A stretch of DNA of 64,000 bases, from assembly GCF_014884385.1 (NCBI RefSeq), contig NZ_WKFH01000003.1:3628001-3692000 (forward strand), written 5' to 3'. The notes beneath the pieces were generated by a model, which saw only the letters and a program-made list of their open reading frames with translations, ran no database searches and was not told the origin of the DNA. Position numbers and translations under genes: made by a program. The DNA is from Phycobacter azelaicus (GTDB lineage Bacteria > Pseudomonadota > Alphaproteobacteria > Rhodobacterales > Rhodobacteraceae). Shown here piece after piece: positions 45,778 to 53,385 of this stretch; position 1 is the stretch's first letter, and each line of letters begins with the position of its first letter.

Positions 45778-46557
45778 TTACAGCGTCATATTCGCAGCGC
45801 CGCCATCCAGCAGGATGTTCTGGCCGACGATGAAACCTGCGTGCTGCGAACACAGGAAGGCGCAGGCCGCGCCAAATTCCTGCCGCGTACCATAGCGATG
45901 CGCCGGGATGGTCGCTTCGCGCTGCGCCTTGGCTTCTTCGATCGAAATGCCCTGCTGGCTGGCAACGCCGGTGTCCAGCGACACCGCACGGTCGGTCGCA
46001 TGGATGCCCGGCAGAAGGTTGTTGATGGTGACCCCCTTGCCCGCAACCTGCCGCGAGGTACCCGCGACATAGCCAGTCAGACCCGCACGCGCCGAGTTCG
46101 ACAGGCCCAGCACCGCGATGGGCGCCTTCACCGATTGCGAGGTGATATTCACCACCCGGCCCCAACCCTTGTCCATCATGCCGGGCAGCAGCGCCTTCAT
46201 CAGGGCGATCGGCGCCAGCATATTGGCATCCAGCGCCTTGATGAAATCCTCGCGCTCCCAGTCGGACCACATGCCCGGCGGCGGGCCGCCTGCATTTGTC
46301 ACGAGGATATCCACATTGCCTGCAGCATCCAGAACCGCCTTTTGCCCTTCGGGCGTGGTCACATCGGCGGCCACGGTTTGCACGTCGACACCATAGGTAT
46401 CGCGGATGCCTTGCGCGGCGGCCAGCAGCGCCTCTTCACCGCGGGCGTTCATCACCAGGTTCACACCGGCTTCGGCCAGCGCCTCGGCGCAGCCAAGGCC
46501 CAGCCCCTTGCTGCTGGCACAGACCAATGCGCGCTTGCCTGCAATTCCAAGATCCAT
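45778..46557 (-). CDS. SDR family oxidoreductase, atypical active site
   Basis: A 259-residue Rossmann-fold protein annotated-like 3-oxoacyl-ACP reductase. The cofactor motif is LVCASSKGLGLGCAEALAEAG, and LVTNAGGPPPG is the NAG element. Instead of YxxxK the active-site helix reads LGLSNSARAGL after VNITSQSVKAP, so tyrosine and lysine are absent while the serine is retained. This variant occurs in a recognised SDR subgroup, so it is probably not a broken gene. ATG at 46557 with GGAGGA upstream. The repair gene begins 4 nt after its stop. Confidence 0.85.
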   Translation of the reverse strand: MDLGIAGKRALVCASSKGLGLGCAEALAEAGVNLVMNARGEEALLAAAQGIRDTYGVDVQTVAADVTTPEGQKAVLDAAGNVDILVTNAGGPPPGMWSDWEREDFIKALDANMLAPIALMKALLPGMMDKGWGRVVNITSQSVKAPIAVLGLSNSARAGLTGYVAGTSRQVAGKGVTINNLLPGIHATDRAVSLDTGVASQQGISIEEAKAQREATIPAHRYGTRQEFGAACAFLCSQHAGFIVGQNILLDGGAANMTL

Positions 46558-46721
46558 GTTCGTCCTCCATAAGGATTCTGCGTTTCCGACGAGAGATTGC
46601 ACGTTCCTTAGCGGAATGACCAGCCTGTCGGACGTGGTCCGAATTTCTGCGCCTTCCAGCCTGTTTCATGCCATAATCCCAAGATATGCCACCTTTATCC
46701 CAAGCGCAGAAGAGGGCCCTC

Positions 46722-47732
46722 GTGACAGTCGCGCGCCCTGCAACCAGATCCATTCCCGCCTATCCCGCCGATGCCTTTCGGGTCGACGTCGGTGCCAATA
46801 TGGGCGATCCTCTGGGCGTGTTCGAAGATCTGGTGCTGGACGACGTCTACGTGCTTTCAGCGAAGAAACCGGCCAGACGTCTATCCATCAGCAGCCAGTC
46901 AGACGGTGAGTTGAGCGTCGGTGCAGACAGTGAGCTGGGTCAGGCTGGCGCCGCGCTGCATCTCGACGCCGCCCTGACGCTGATGACCGAGACTGGTCCC
47001 AACATCGATGCTCTGGTTCTGGTCGAAGTGGATACAGACGGGATGATCGCGGGCGTTTACCTTGTCCCCCTTGCACCGCTTGTCCCGGAAGTCGGATATA
47101 CGCTTCTGAGTGCCGAGCGCGACGGCGCAAGGACACGGCTGGCCCAGATGACCGCCGTATCCTTCGCCCGCGGAACGCATATCACCCTGTCCACCGGAGC
47201 CCAACGCCCGATCGAAGATCTGCGTCCTGGCGACCGAATTCTGACCCGCGACGACGGTGTGCAGGAGCTGCGCTGGATCGGTATGACCACCAGCCGCGCC
47301 ACCGGTGAGATGGCGCCGATCCTGATCCGCAAGGGCACGCTGAACAACGCGCGCGACCTGCTGGTCAGCCCCGAACACCGACTGATGGTCTATCAGCGCC
47401 GCGATGCGCTGGGGGCCGGCACGCCCGAGCTGCTGATCCCCGCCCGCCATCTGGTCAATGGTGACAGCGTGGTGGTGCAGGACGGCGGCTTAGTGGACTA
47501 TTTCCAACTGCTGTTCGACCGCCATCACATCGTCTATGCCGAGGGGATCGCCGCCGAAAGCCTGTTCCTGGACCCGGTGACCGAACCCGCCCTGCCGCCC
47601 GAGCTGCTGGAGCGGATCGCAGGGATCGCAGGCCCCCATCAGCGCCGCGACAGCCACGGGCTGGACGTGCCAAGGCCCCTACTGGACCGCCCGGATCTGG
47701 TGGAGCTTCTGAAGCGGGCGTCACTGAGGTAG
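46722..47732 (+). CDS. Hint-domain protein (Hint_2 type)
   Basis: A 336-residue protein typical of rhodobacteria. The N-terminal part (TRSIPAYPADAFRVDVGANMGDP) resembles the leader found before many Hint_2 domains. The Hint core starts VSFARGTHITLSTGAQRPIEDLRPGDRILTRD, with Ser-Phe in place of Cys-Phe, and has the histidine block DLLVSPEHRLMVY and the terminal FDRHHIVYAEGIAAESLFLD. Probably a secreted or surface protein; autoprocessing untested. The GTG at 46722 has AGAGGG 5 nt upstream; an ATG at 46686 lacks a good ribosome binding site. Paralogue: 18211-18903. Confidence 0.82.
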   Translation: MTVARPATRSIPAYPADAFRVDVGANMGDPLGVFEDLVLDDVYVLSAKKPARRLSISSQSDGELSVGADSELGQAGAALHLDAALTLMTETGPNIDALVLVEVDTDGMIAGVYLVPLAPLVPEVGYTLLSAERDGARTRLAQMTAVSFARGTHITLSTGAQRPIEDLRPGDRILTRDDGVQELRWIGMTTSRATGEMAPILIRKGTLNNARDLLVSPEHRLMVYQRRDALGAGTPELLIPARHLVNGDSVVVQDGGLVDYFQLLFDRHHIVYAEGIAAESLFLDPVTEPALPPELLERIAGIAGPHQRRDSHGLDVPRPLLDRPDLVELLKRASLR

Positions 47733-47793
47733 GGCTGTCAAACGGGCTTTGCTTAGGTTGTGGCATTTGCACACTGGCACCCGGGCCGTCAGC

Positions 47794-47819
47794 TCTGCGG
47801 ACTTTGCAGACCTTTTTTT
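47794..47819 (+). terminator. Terminator after the Hint gene
   Basis: A 5-bp stem TCTGC / GCAGA (47794-47810) followed by CC and seven T. It lies 62 nt after the Hint stop and close to the 3' end of the convergent Nudix-like gene. Confidence 0.6.
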
Positions 47820-47828
47820 GCTCTCAGA

Positions 47829-49136
47829 TTAGGGTCCGTTTTGGTGGTCTTTCACTTTATTTTTGTCATGCTCCGATTTTCCCAAACGGCGACCAAATAC
47901 AGAATTGAATGCAACAGATGCCCAGATTGTGAAGTAATCGAACCCTCGTGTCTCAACATCAAATGTCCCTATGCCATGAATTCGACATAGATTTTCCAAA
48001 CCTATCCGTGTATACGGTACGAAAGCCTCTTCACGGATTTTTGCTTTCAAAGCTGAGCCGGTGAAGTCCTCTTCTAATAGCTCTCGCGATTCCATTTGCT
48101 TATCCTGAGCACGAAATTCCGATATTTCGGGGAAGTGGCCTTGGAAAGCACACCATCCAAACAGGCCAAATTGAAAACTTTCTCGAACGATAAAGGTGTC
48201 GTACACGCTTAGATCGCCAATCCTATTGTCATATTCATTGAAGCCAAGCTCTTCCCGAAGGCCTCGCCTGAAGCAATTCAAAAGAGTGACCTGCCCCTCT
48301 CCACGCTGTTGAAATTGAAAATCAGTAAAGGTTAAACCTTCATTCATCGAGACGTGGAGCTTTCCTGCTCCCGAATTGCCTCCTGCCGTGGAGGCAGAAC
48401 GCCTCGAAAACACGATTTTTCGTTTGAGATCGGTGAACAAGAATACATTTAGGCCAATTGAAGTTAAAAACGGAAAGTATCGTTCATTGATGAGTGTCTT
48501 GTAGTTTTTTTCAACATTTACAATGAATTGCGGGTTTTCTTGCATGTACTGTCGAATAACTTTCTGCATTACAGAATGCGTGAAGTAGTCTGTCTCATAG
48601 ACCCGCAGGTCAAGACGCGAGCGCTCGTCATCTCCGACCCGATCAAAGTTAAAGTTCCGAAGACCTAGCTTTCTACCATTGAAAATTCGTCCTTCCGCCT
48701 TGGCCACAAAGTCCTCGCAGACTGCCCGTCTTGCGTCGTTAACACGTTCTGCGATGTCCTCTATCCCGGTAATTTCTTTGAGGCGAGAAAGAGACTTACT
48801 ACCGAATACTTGATCTTCTTCAAAGACGAAAGGTGGAGTGTCGTGATACTTGCGCAGCCTTTCATTGATTTCCTCAAGTCCAACACCGCGGATTGGCCTA
48901 ATTAGGAAGACCTCTTCCGTTGGCGAAATCGATTGCCCATCCAACTCGAACTTGGGAATCGCGCTATCAAGCAACAAAACTGTATCTTTCGGGTATGTCT
49001 TTCGCCAGTATGCGTATCGCGCCCGTGCTCGGACAAACTTCCACCAATCAACTAGTCGCCGGGCAAAAAGTCCTCCTAGAAAACTGACAAGCGGAAGGAA
49101 GAATTTGGATATGGTTTCTAAGACAAAATCATACAA
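47829..49136 (-). CDS. Membrane-anchored Nudix-like protein, unknown function
   Basis: A 435-residue protein. One N-terminal transmembrane segment (ISKFFLPLVSFLGGLFARRL) is followed by a basic stretch and a cytosolic body. At about residues 285-300, FRRGLREELGF preserves the EExG metal-binding end of the Nudix box, but the upstream E-x7-R-E half is altered, so this is Nudix-like rather than certain. The gene is strikingly AT-rich with codons (TTT, AAA, GAA, ATT) unlike all neighbours, pointing to horizontal transfer. TTG start at 49136 with AAAGGGG 11 nt upstream. Stands alone; a defence or signalling role is only a suggestion. Confidence 0.65.
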   Translation of the reverse strand: MYDFVLETISKFFLPLVSFLGGLFARRLVDWWKFVRARARYAYWRKTYPKDTVLLLDSAIPKFELDGQSISPTEEVFLIRPIRGVGLEEINERLRKYHDTPPFVFEEDQVFGSKSLSRLKEITGIEDIAERVNDARRAVCEDFVAKAEGRIFNGRKLGLRNFNFDRVGDDERSRLDLRVYETDYFTHSVMQKVIRQYMQENPQFIVNVEKNYKTLINERYFPFLTSIGLNVFLFTDLKRKIVFSRRSASTAGGNSGAGKLHVSMNEGLTFTDFQFQQRGEGQVTLLNCFRRGLREELGFNEYDNRIGDLSVYDTFIVRESFQFGLFGWCAFQGHFPEISEFRAQDKQMESRELLEEDFTGSALKAKIREEAFVPYTRIGLENLCRIHGIGTFDVETRGFDYFTIWASVAFNSVFGRRLGKSEHDKNKVKDHQNGP

Positions 49137-49289
49137 TTTGAGTCACGCCCCTTTAACGAAGAGATGCGCTAGGTTTTCGCACCAATTTCCCTACATCCGA
49201 CCTTAGCCGCGTGGCAGCAATTTAGTAAAGTGGGCTCTGAACAGACGTTCGCTGCGTAGCCAACCAATGGCTGCTTCGGCTGCTTCCCC

Positions 49290-49688
49290 TCACTCCCCCC
49301 GTTCCTCCTCCAGCCTCCGCCGCGCATTCAGCGCGATGCGCAGGGTCGTGTTGTCATTCTCGTGGGCCTGGATGTGGCCCGATAAAAGCGCCATCCAGTA
49401 GATGCGCAGCACCGCGTTGATGCGGCGGCTGTAGTTTGGGCCGAGCTTGCGAAACCAGCGGACCATGTCGGCATCCAGCCGGATCGTCACCCGTGTCTTG
49501 GGGCGGTCGAGGCGCTGCCAGCTGTCCATACCCTGCCAGTCCTGCGGCAGGCTCTTGTCCAGCCAGTCGCGGCGCAGGGCGAATTGCAGATCGTCCAGTT
49601 CCTGCTGTATTTCGGCGTCAAAGTGTTTGCGGCTGGGCATCGGATGGGGACGGTCTGGTTTCGGACTTCGGGGATCAGCATGGGGCAT
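49290..49688 (-). CDS. BrnA-type antitoxin, solitary
   Basis: A protein of up to 132 residues whose C-terminal half matches the BrnA antitoxin domain: KTRVTIRLDADMVRWFRKLGPNYSRRINAVLRIYWMA, a ribbon-helix-helix DNA-binding fold. BrnA normally neutralises the RNase toxin BrnT and represses the brnTA operon; no brnT-like gene is next to it, so it may act as a stand-alone regulator. The ATG at 49688 is near AAGG; the ATG at 49640 (MPSRKHFDAEIQQEL) is an alternative. It is divergent from prfC with a phased repeat array between them. Confidence 0.78.
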   Translation of the reverse strand: MPHADPRSPKPDRPHPMPSRKHFDAEIQQELDDLQFALRRDWLDKSLPQDWQGMDSWQRLDRPKTRVTIRLDADMVRWFRKLGPNYSRRINAVLRIYWMALLSGHIQAHENDNTTLRIALNARRRLEEERGE

Positions 49689-49737
49689 CTGCCTTAAGGA
49701 CGGGTAGTCCCCCCGTGCGCAGGGGCGGCAACGGGTG

Positions 49738-49781
49738 GTGCATGCCCGGTGTACAGGGGGTGCACGGGGAGTGCATGCGGG
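49738..49781. promoter_or_regulatory. Four-unit 11-bp tandem repeat array, putative BrnA operator
   Basis: GTGCAT, GTGTAC, GTGCAC and GTGCAT start at 49738, 49749, 49760 and 49771, exactly 11 bp apart, each followed by G/C-rich bases; a weaker GTGGCG follows at 49782 and GTGCGC at 49715. One unit per helical turn fits cooperative binding by ribbon-helix-helix proteins such as the one encoded next door. It lies 50-93 bp before brnA and 52-95 bp before prfC. Confidence 0.65.
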
Positions 49782-49832
49782 GTGGCGCCTGTTTTTCTTG
49801 CCTCGGGGCGCATTCCTGATATACGCGCGCAC

Positions 49833-51440
49833 ATGCTTGATACCCAGTCCAATCGCCCCGAATTGCCGCCCGAAATCGCGCGCCGCCGCACCTTTGCGAT
49901 CATCTCGCACCCGGATGCGGGCAAGACCACTTTGACCGAGAAATTCCTCCTTTACGGGGGCGCCATCCAGATGGCCGGACAGGTGCGCGCCAAGGGCGAA
50001 GCGCGGCGCACGCGCTCTGACTTCATGCAGATGGAAAAGGACCGGGGGATCTCGGTCTCGGCCTCGGCCATGTCGTTCGATTTCAAGGAGTTCCGGTTCA
50101 ACCTGGTGGACACGCCCGGCCACTCGGACTTTTCCGAGGACACCTACCGGACGCTGACGGCGGTGGATGCGGCGGTGATGGTGATCGACGGTGCCAAGGG
50201 TGTGGAAAGCCAGACGCAGAAACTGTTCGAGGTCTGCCGTCTGCGCGATCTGCCAATCCTGACCTTCTGTAACAAGATGGACCGGGAGAGCCGCGATACA
50301 TTTGAGATCATTGACGAAATCCAGGAGATGCTGGCGATTGACGTGACGCCCGCCAGCTGGCCCATCGGGGTGGGACGGGATTTCATCGGCTGCTATGACC
50401 TGTTGCGCGACCGGCTGGAGCTGATGGACCGGGCCGACCGCAACAAGGTGGCCGAGAGCATCTCGATCGAAGGGCTGGACGATCCCAAACTGGCCGAGCA
50501 TGTGCCCGCGCAGCTGCTTGAAAAGTTTCTCGAAGAAGTTGAAATGGCAAAGGAACTTTTGCCAACCCTCGACCCGCAATCGGTACTTGAGGGACATATG
50601 ACCCCGATCTGGTTCGGCTCTGCGATCAACTCCTTCGGGGTGAAGGAACTGATGGACGGCATCGGCACTTACGGGCCAGAACCTCAGCCTCAGCAGGCCA
50701 GCCCCCGGCAGATCTGCCCCGAGGAAAAGAAGGTCGCAGGTTTTGTCTTCAAGGTGCAGGCCAACATGGACCCAAAGCACCGCGACCGCGTCGCCTTTGT
50801 GCGCCTGGCCTCGGGGCATTTCAAACGTGGCATGAAGTTGACCCATGTGCGGTCCAAGAAACCCATGGCAATCTCAAACCCCGTACTGTTCCTGGCCTCC
50901 GACCGGGAGCTGGCAGAAGAGGCTTGGGCAGGCGATATCATAGGCATTCCGAACCACGGCCAGCTGCGCATCGGCGATACGCTGACCGAGGGTGAGGCGC
51001 TGCGGGCCACCGGCATCCCCTCCTTTGCGCCGGAGCTGTTGCAGACCGTGCGCGCGGGCGATCCGATGAAGGCGAAGCACCTGGAAAAGGCTCTGATGCA
51101 ATTTGCCGAAGAAGGTGCGGCCAAGGTCTTCAAGCCCTCGTTCGGCTCTGGCTTTATCGTCGGTGTGGTCGGCGCGCTTCAGTTCGAGGTGCTCGCCAGC
51201 CGGATCGAAATGGAATACGGCCTGCCGGTGCGTTTCGAACCCTCTCAGTTCACCTCCGCGCGCTGGGTCAGCGGTGACAAGCCCGCGGTAGAAAAGTTCA
51301 TCAACGCCAACAAGCAGCATATCGCAACCGACCACGATGGCGACACCGTCTACTTGACGCGCCTGCAATGGGACATCGACCGGGTGGAGCGGGACTATCC
51401 GGACTTGAAACTAACCGCGACCAAGGAAATGATGGTCTGA
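49833..51440 (+). CDS. prfC: Peptide chain release factor 3
   Basis: A 535-residue translational GTPase that recycles RF1/RF2 from the ribosome. G1 is IISHPDAGKTTLTEKFL, G2 lies around KDRGISVSASAMSF, G3 is VDTPGHSDFSEDTYRTL and G4 FCNKMDRES. The C-terminal RF3 domain has GVVGALQFEVLASRIEMEYGLPV and RFEPSQFTSARWVSG. The ATG at 49833 begins the usual N-terminus (PPEIARRRTFAIISH); in-frame codons upstream run through the repeat array and are not coding. Confidence 0.96.
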   Translation: MLDTQSNRPELPPEIARRRTFAIISHPDAGKTTLTEKFLLYGGAIQMAGQVRAKGEARRTRSDFMQMEKDRGISVSASAMSFDFKEFRFNLVDTPGHSDFSEDTYRTLTAVDAAVMVIDGAKGVESQTQKLFEVCRLRDLPILTFCNKMDRESRDTFEIIDEIQEMLAIDVTPASWPIGVGRDFIGCYDLLRDRLELMDRADRNKVAESISIEGLDDPKLAEHVPAQLLEKFLEEVEMAKELLPTLDPQSVLEGHMTPIWFGSAINSFGVKELMDGIGTYGPEPQPQQASPRQICPEEKKVAGFVFKVQANMDPKHRDRVAFVRLASGHFKRGMKLTHVRSKKPMAISNPVLFLASDRELAEEAWAGDIIGIPNHGQLRIGDTLTEGEALRATGIPSFAPELLQTVRAGDPMKAKHLEKALMQFAEEGAAKVFKPSFGSGFIVGVVGALQFEVLASRIEMEYGLPVRFEPSQFTSARWVSGDKPAVEKFINANKQHIATDHDGDTVYLTRLQWDIDRVERDYPDLKLTATKEMMV

Positions 51441-51479
51441 GGCGACATTTCAGACCATCAAGGTTGGGCACGGGCGCGC

Positions 51480-52226
51480 ATGGATATTGCCGAAGAGATT
51501 TATCCGGGGGGCTTTCATACCCTCATGCGCCGCCTCGAAAAGAAGCGGCGCCCTTACGAGGGCAGCGCCGCGCTTTTGCAATCTCTGCCGAGCGATCTCG
51601 CCGCTTTGGAAGCGGCCACTATTGCGCCGCCCCCCCCAGAGAACGCACCCGGCGAAAAGCAGCATATCGAAACCAAGTGGTTCAAAATCCGACGTGATTT
51701 TGCCGGCCTCAGCGAACTGGCAGCCGTACATGCGCTCTGCATTGCAATTCTGCGCCGGGACGATCCCCCCCAGCTTGCCCGGGACCTGTTTCTGCGCATC
51801 TGGCAAGAGCGCGGTGCCAGCTTTGTTAATTGTCTCGACACACGCTGGCTGATTTCGACCGCATCCACCTTTGGCGATCATGGCGAAACCGAAGCGCAGC
51901 GGCGCGGCGGCCAGGGGCTGTCGATGCTCTTTGACCTGATCAAGCTGCACGACAGCGAGCGCAGACTCTCAGGACGCCCGGGCAACTTTGCCTTTCCCAA
52001 CCTCAAGCGGCGCAAGTCCGATCATCCGCTTGCATTCGACATGACCGCCTATTCCTTACGCTCGGGCGATCTTGACATGAACATGCTTGCGCGACTCTGG
52101 CAGTGTGTCGAAGAAGATCCGGTTTTCCGCCCCCTGGGGGCCCGCATGTTGCGCATGGTGATGACTGATGATCGCAGCATTTTCGCGCGGCTCAGACACT
52201 ACAAGCGAAAGCCGACGCCCCCATGA
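51480..52226 (+). CDS. Hypothetical protein paired with a glycosyltransferase
   Basis: A 248-residue, probably cytosolic protein I cannot assign. It is basic and mostly helical, with a Pro-rich stretch (IAPPPPENAPGEK, about residues 46-58), IETKWFKIRRDFAGLSELAAVHALCIAILRRDD, and FVNCLDTRWLISTASTFGDHG. Its stop overlaps the next glycosyltransferase start (ATGA at 52223), so it is co-translated and may help that enzyme. Confidence 0.6.
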   Translation: MDIAEEIYPGGFHTLMRRLEKKRRPYEGSAALLQSLPSDLAALEAATIAPPPPENAPGEKQHIETKWFKIRRDFAGLSELAAVHALCIAILRRDDPPQLARDLFLRIWQERGASFVNCLDTRWLISTASTFGDHGETEAQRRGGQGLSMLFDLIKLHDSERRLSGRPGNFAFPNLKRRKSDHPLAFDMTAYSLRSGDLDMNMLARLWQCVEEDPVFRPLGARMLRMVMTDDRSIFARLRHYKRKPTPP

Positions 52227-53182
52227 ACAAATCGCCAAAGGCCGATACATGGGGTATTGTAGCGACGATCAAGGCACCTGCTGAGGACCTGCTGGCGTGG
52301 GCGGCCTATCATCTTGACGCGGGTGCGCAACGGATATTCATCTACCTCGATGCCCCCTGCCCCGATGCGCACGCTGTGCTGGTACGGCATCCCAAAATCA
52401 GAGTGATCGATTGCGATGAAGGCCACTGGCGAAAAAGGCGCAAGGCCGGGAAACCGCAGAAGCACCAGGTCCGCCAAACTCTGAATGCAACGCGCGCCTA
52501 TCGACGCCAGTGCAAAGGGCTGGATTGGCTCATCCACATAGATGTTGATGAGTTCCTATGGTCCGAAACCCCGCTGTCTCGGATCTTGGGCGACCTGCCC
52601 CAAACCACCAAATGCGCCAGGGTATTTCCCATTGAAGTTTTGGCCGGAGGAGATGGCACCGCTTTCAAGGGACACATTGAAAGCGGACCAGAACGACGCA
52701 GGATCTCAGAGGCCCTTTACCCCACTTACGGCGCCCATTTGCTCGGCGGCTTCCTCAGCCATGTGCAGGGCAAGCTCTTTGTGCGTCCCGGCCTTGAGGA
52801 GGCGCAACTGCGCATCCACAACCTGATTCTCCCGGATGTGGAAAACCCCGCTCAAGCGATCCTGCCCGGTGTTGATCTCTGCCATCTTCATGCTCGCGAC
52901 TGGGACAGTTGGATCACCCATTATCGATACCGGCTCGAAAAGGGCTCTTATAGACCTGAGTTGAAGCCCGCCTTGCCCCGCACAAAAGGCGGACTTTCGG
53001 TGCACGAGCTACTCTCAGCGATCGAAGCAGAAGACGGGGAACAGGGCCTCAGAGCCTTCTTCGAAGAGGTTTGCGCCGATAGGCCCGCTTTGCGCACCCG
53101 GCTGAAACAACGAAACCTGCTGCGCCTCCGCGATTTGCGGCTTGGCGAAAAGCGGAGCGCCCACTTCCCGGACGAAGCCTGA
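52223..53182 (+). CDS. Glycosyltransferase family 2-like protein (DVDEF type)
   Basis: A 319-residue glycosyltransferase of the Glyco_tranf_2_4 group. The N-terminus TWGIVATIKAPAEDLLAWAAYHLDAGAQRIFIYLD fits the donor-binding strand and helix, and LIHIDVDEFLWSE (about residues 105-117) is the metal/nucleotide site shared with the proteins at 887, 2557 and 5580. It is more divergent, lacking the NHYALRS motif. Operon partner: the preceding unknown gene. Donor and acceptor unknown. Confidence 0.82.
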   Translation: MNKSPKADTWGIVATIKAPAEDLLAWAAYHLDAGAQRIFIYLDAPCPDAHAVLVRHPKIRVIDCDEGHWRKRRKAGKPQKHQVRQTLNATRAYRRQCKGLDWLIHIDVDEFLWSETPLSRILGDLPQTTKCARVFPIEVLAGGDGTAFKGHIESGPERRRISEALYPTYGAHLLGGFLSHVQGKLFVRPGLEEAQLRIHNLILPDVENPAQAILPGVDLCHLHARDWDSWITHYRYRLEKGSYRPELKPALPRTKGGLSVHELLSAIEAEDGEQGLRAFFEEVCADRPALRTRLKQRNLLRLRDLRLGEKRSAHFPDEA

Positions 53183-53385
53183 GCGCTCAAAGCTGTGCAA
53201 ATACGTGATTGTCTTGCGTGGCGAAGTCCCGACAAGCGGTCATCAAAAAAGGCTTCAATTGACGATCGCCCCTTATTTTGGTAGACCGCGCCACACGCCG
53301 GCAGCTGCCAAACCGCATGACCTTGCGAGGCCTGGCCGATACATACACGCGCGGGCCTGGTCAGTGTCCGCAACAACGGACGCAA
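53183..53385. other. Intergenic leader of the DEAD-box gene
   Basis: About 200 bp, AT-richer, expected to hold the helicase promoter and a 5' untranslated region. DEAD-box genes often have long cold-responsive leaders, but no specific structure is seen. Confidence 0.35.

Noticed and set aside
49290..50846. 518-residue minus-strand frame running from brnA through prfC
   Set aside because: Only the last 132 residues (BrnA) are protein-like; the rest is antisense to release factor 3.
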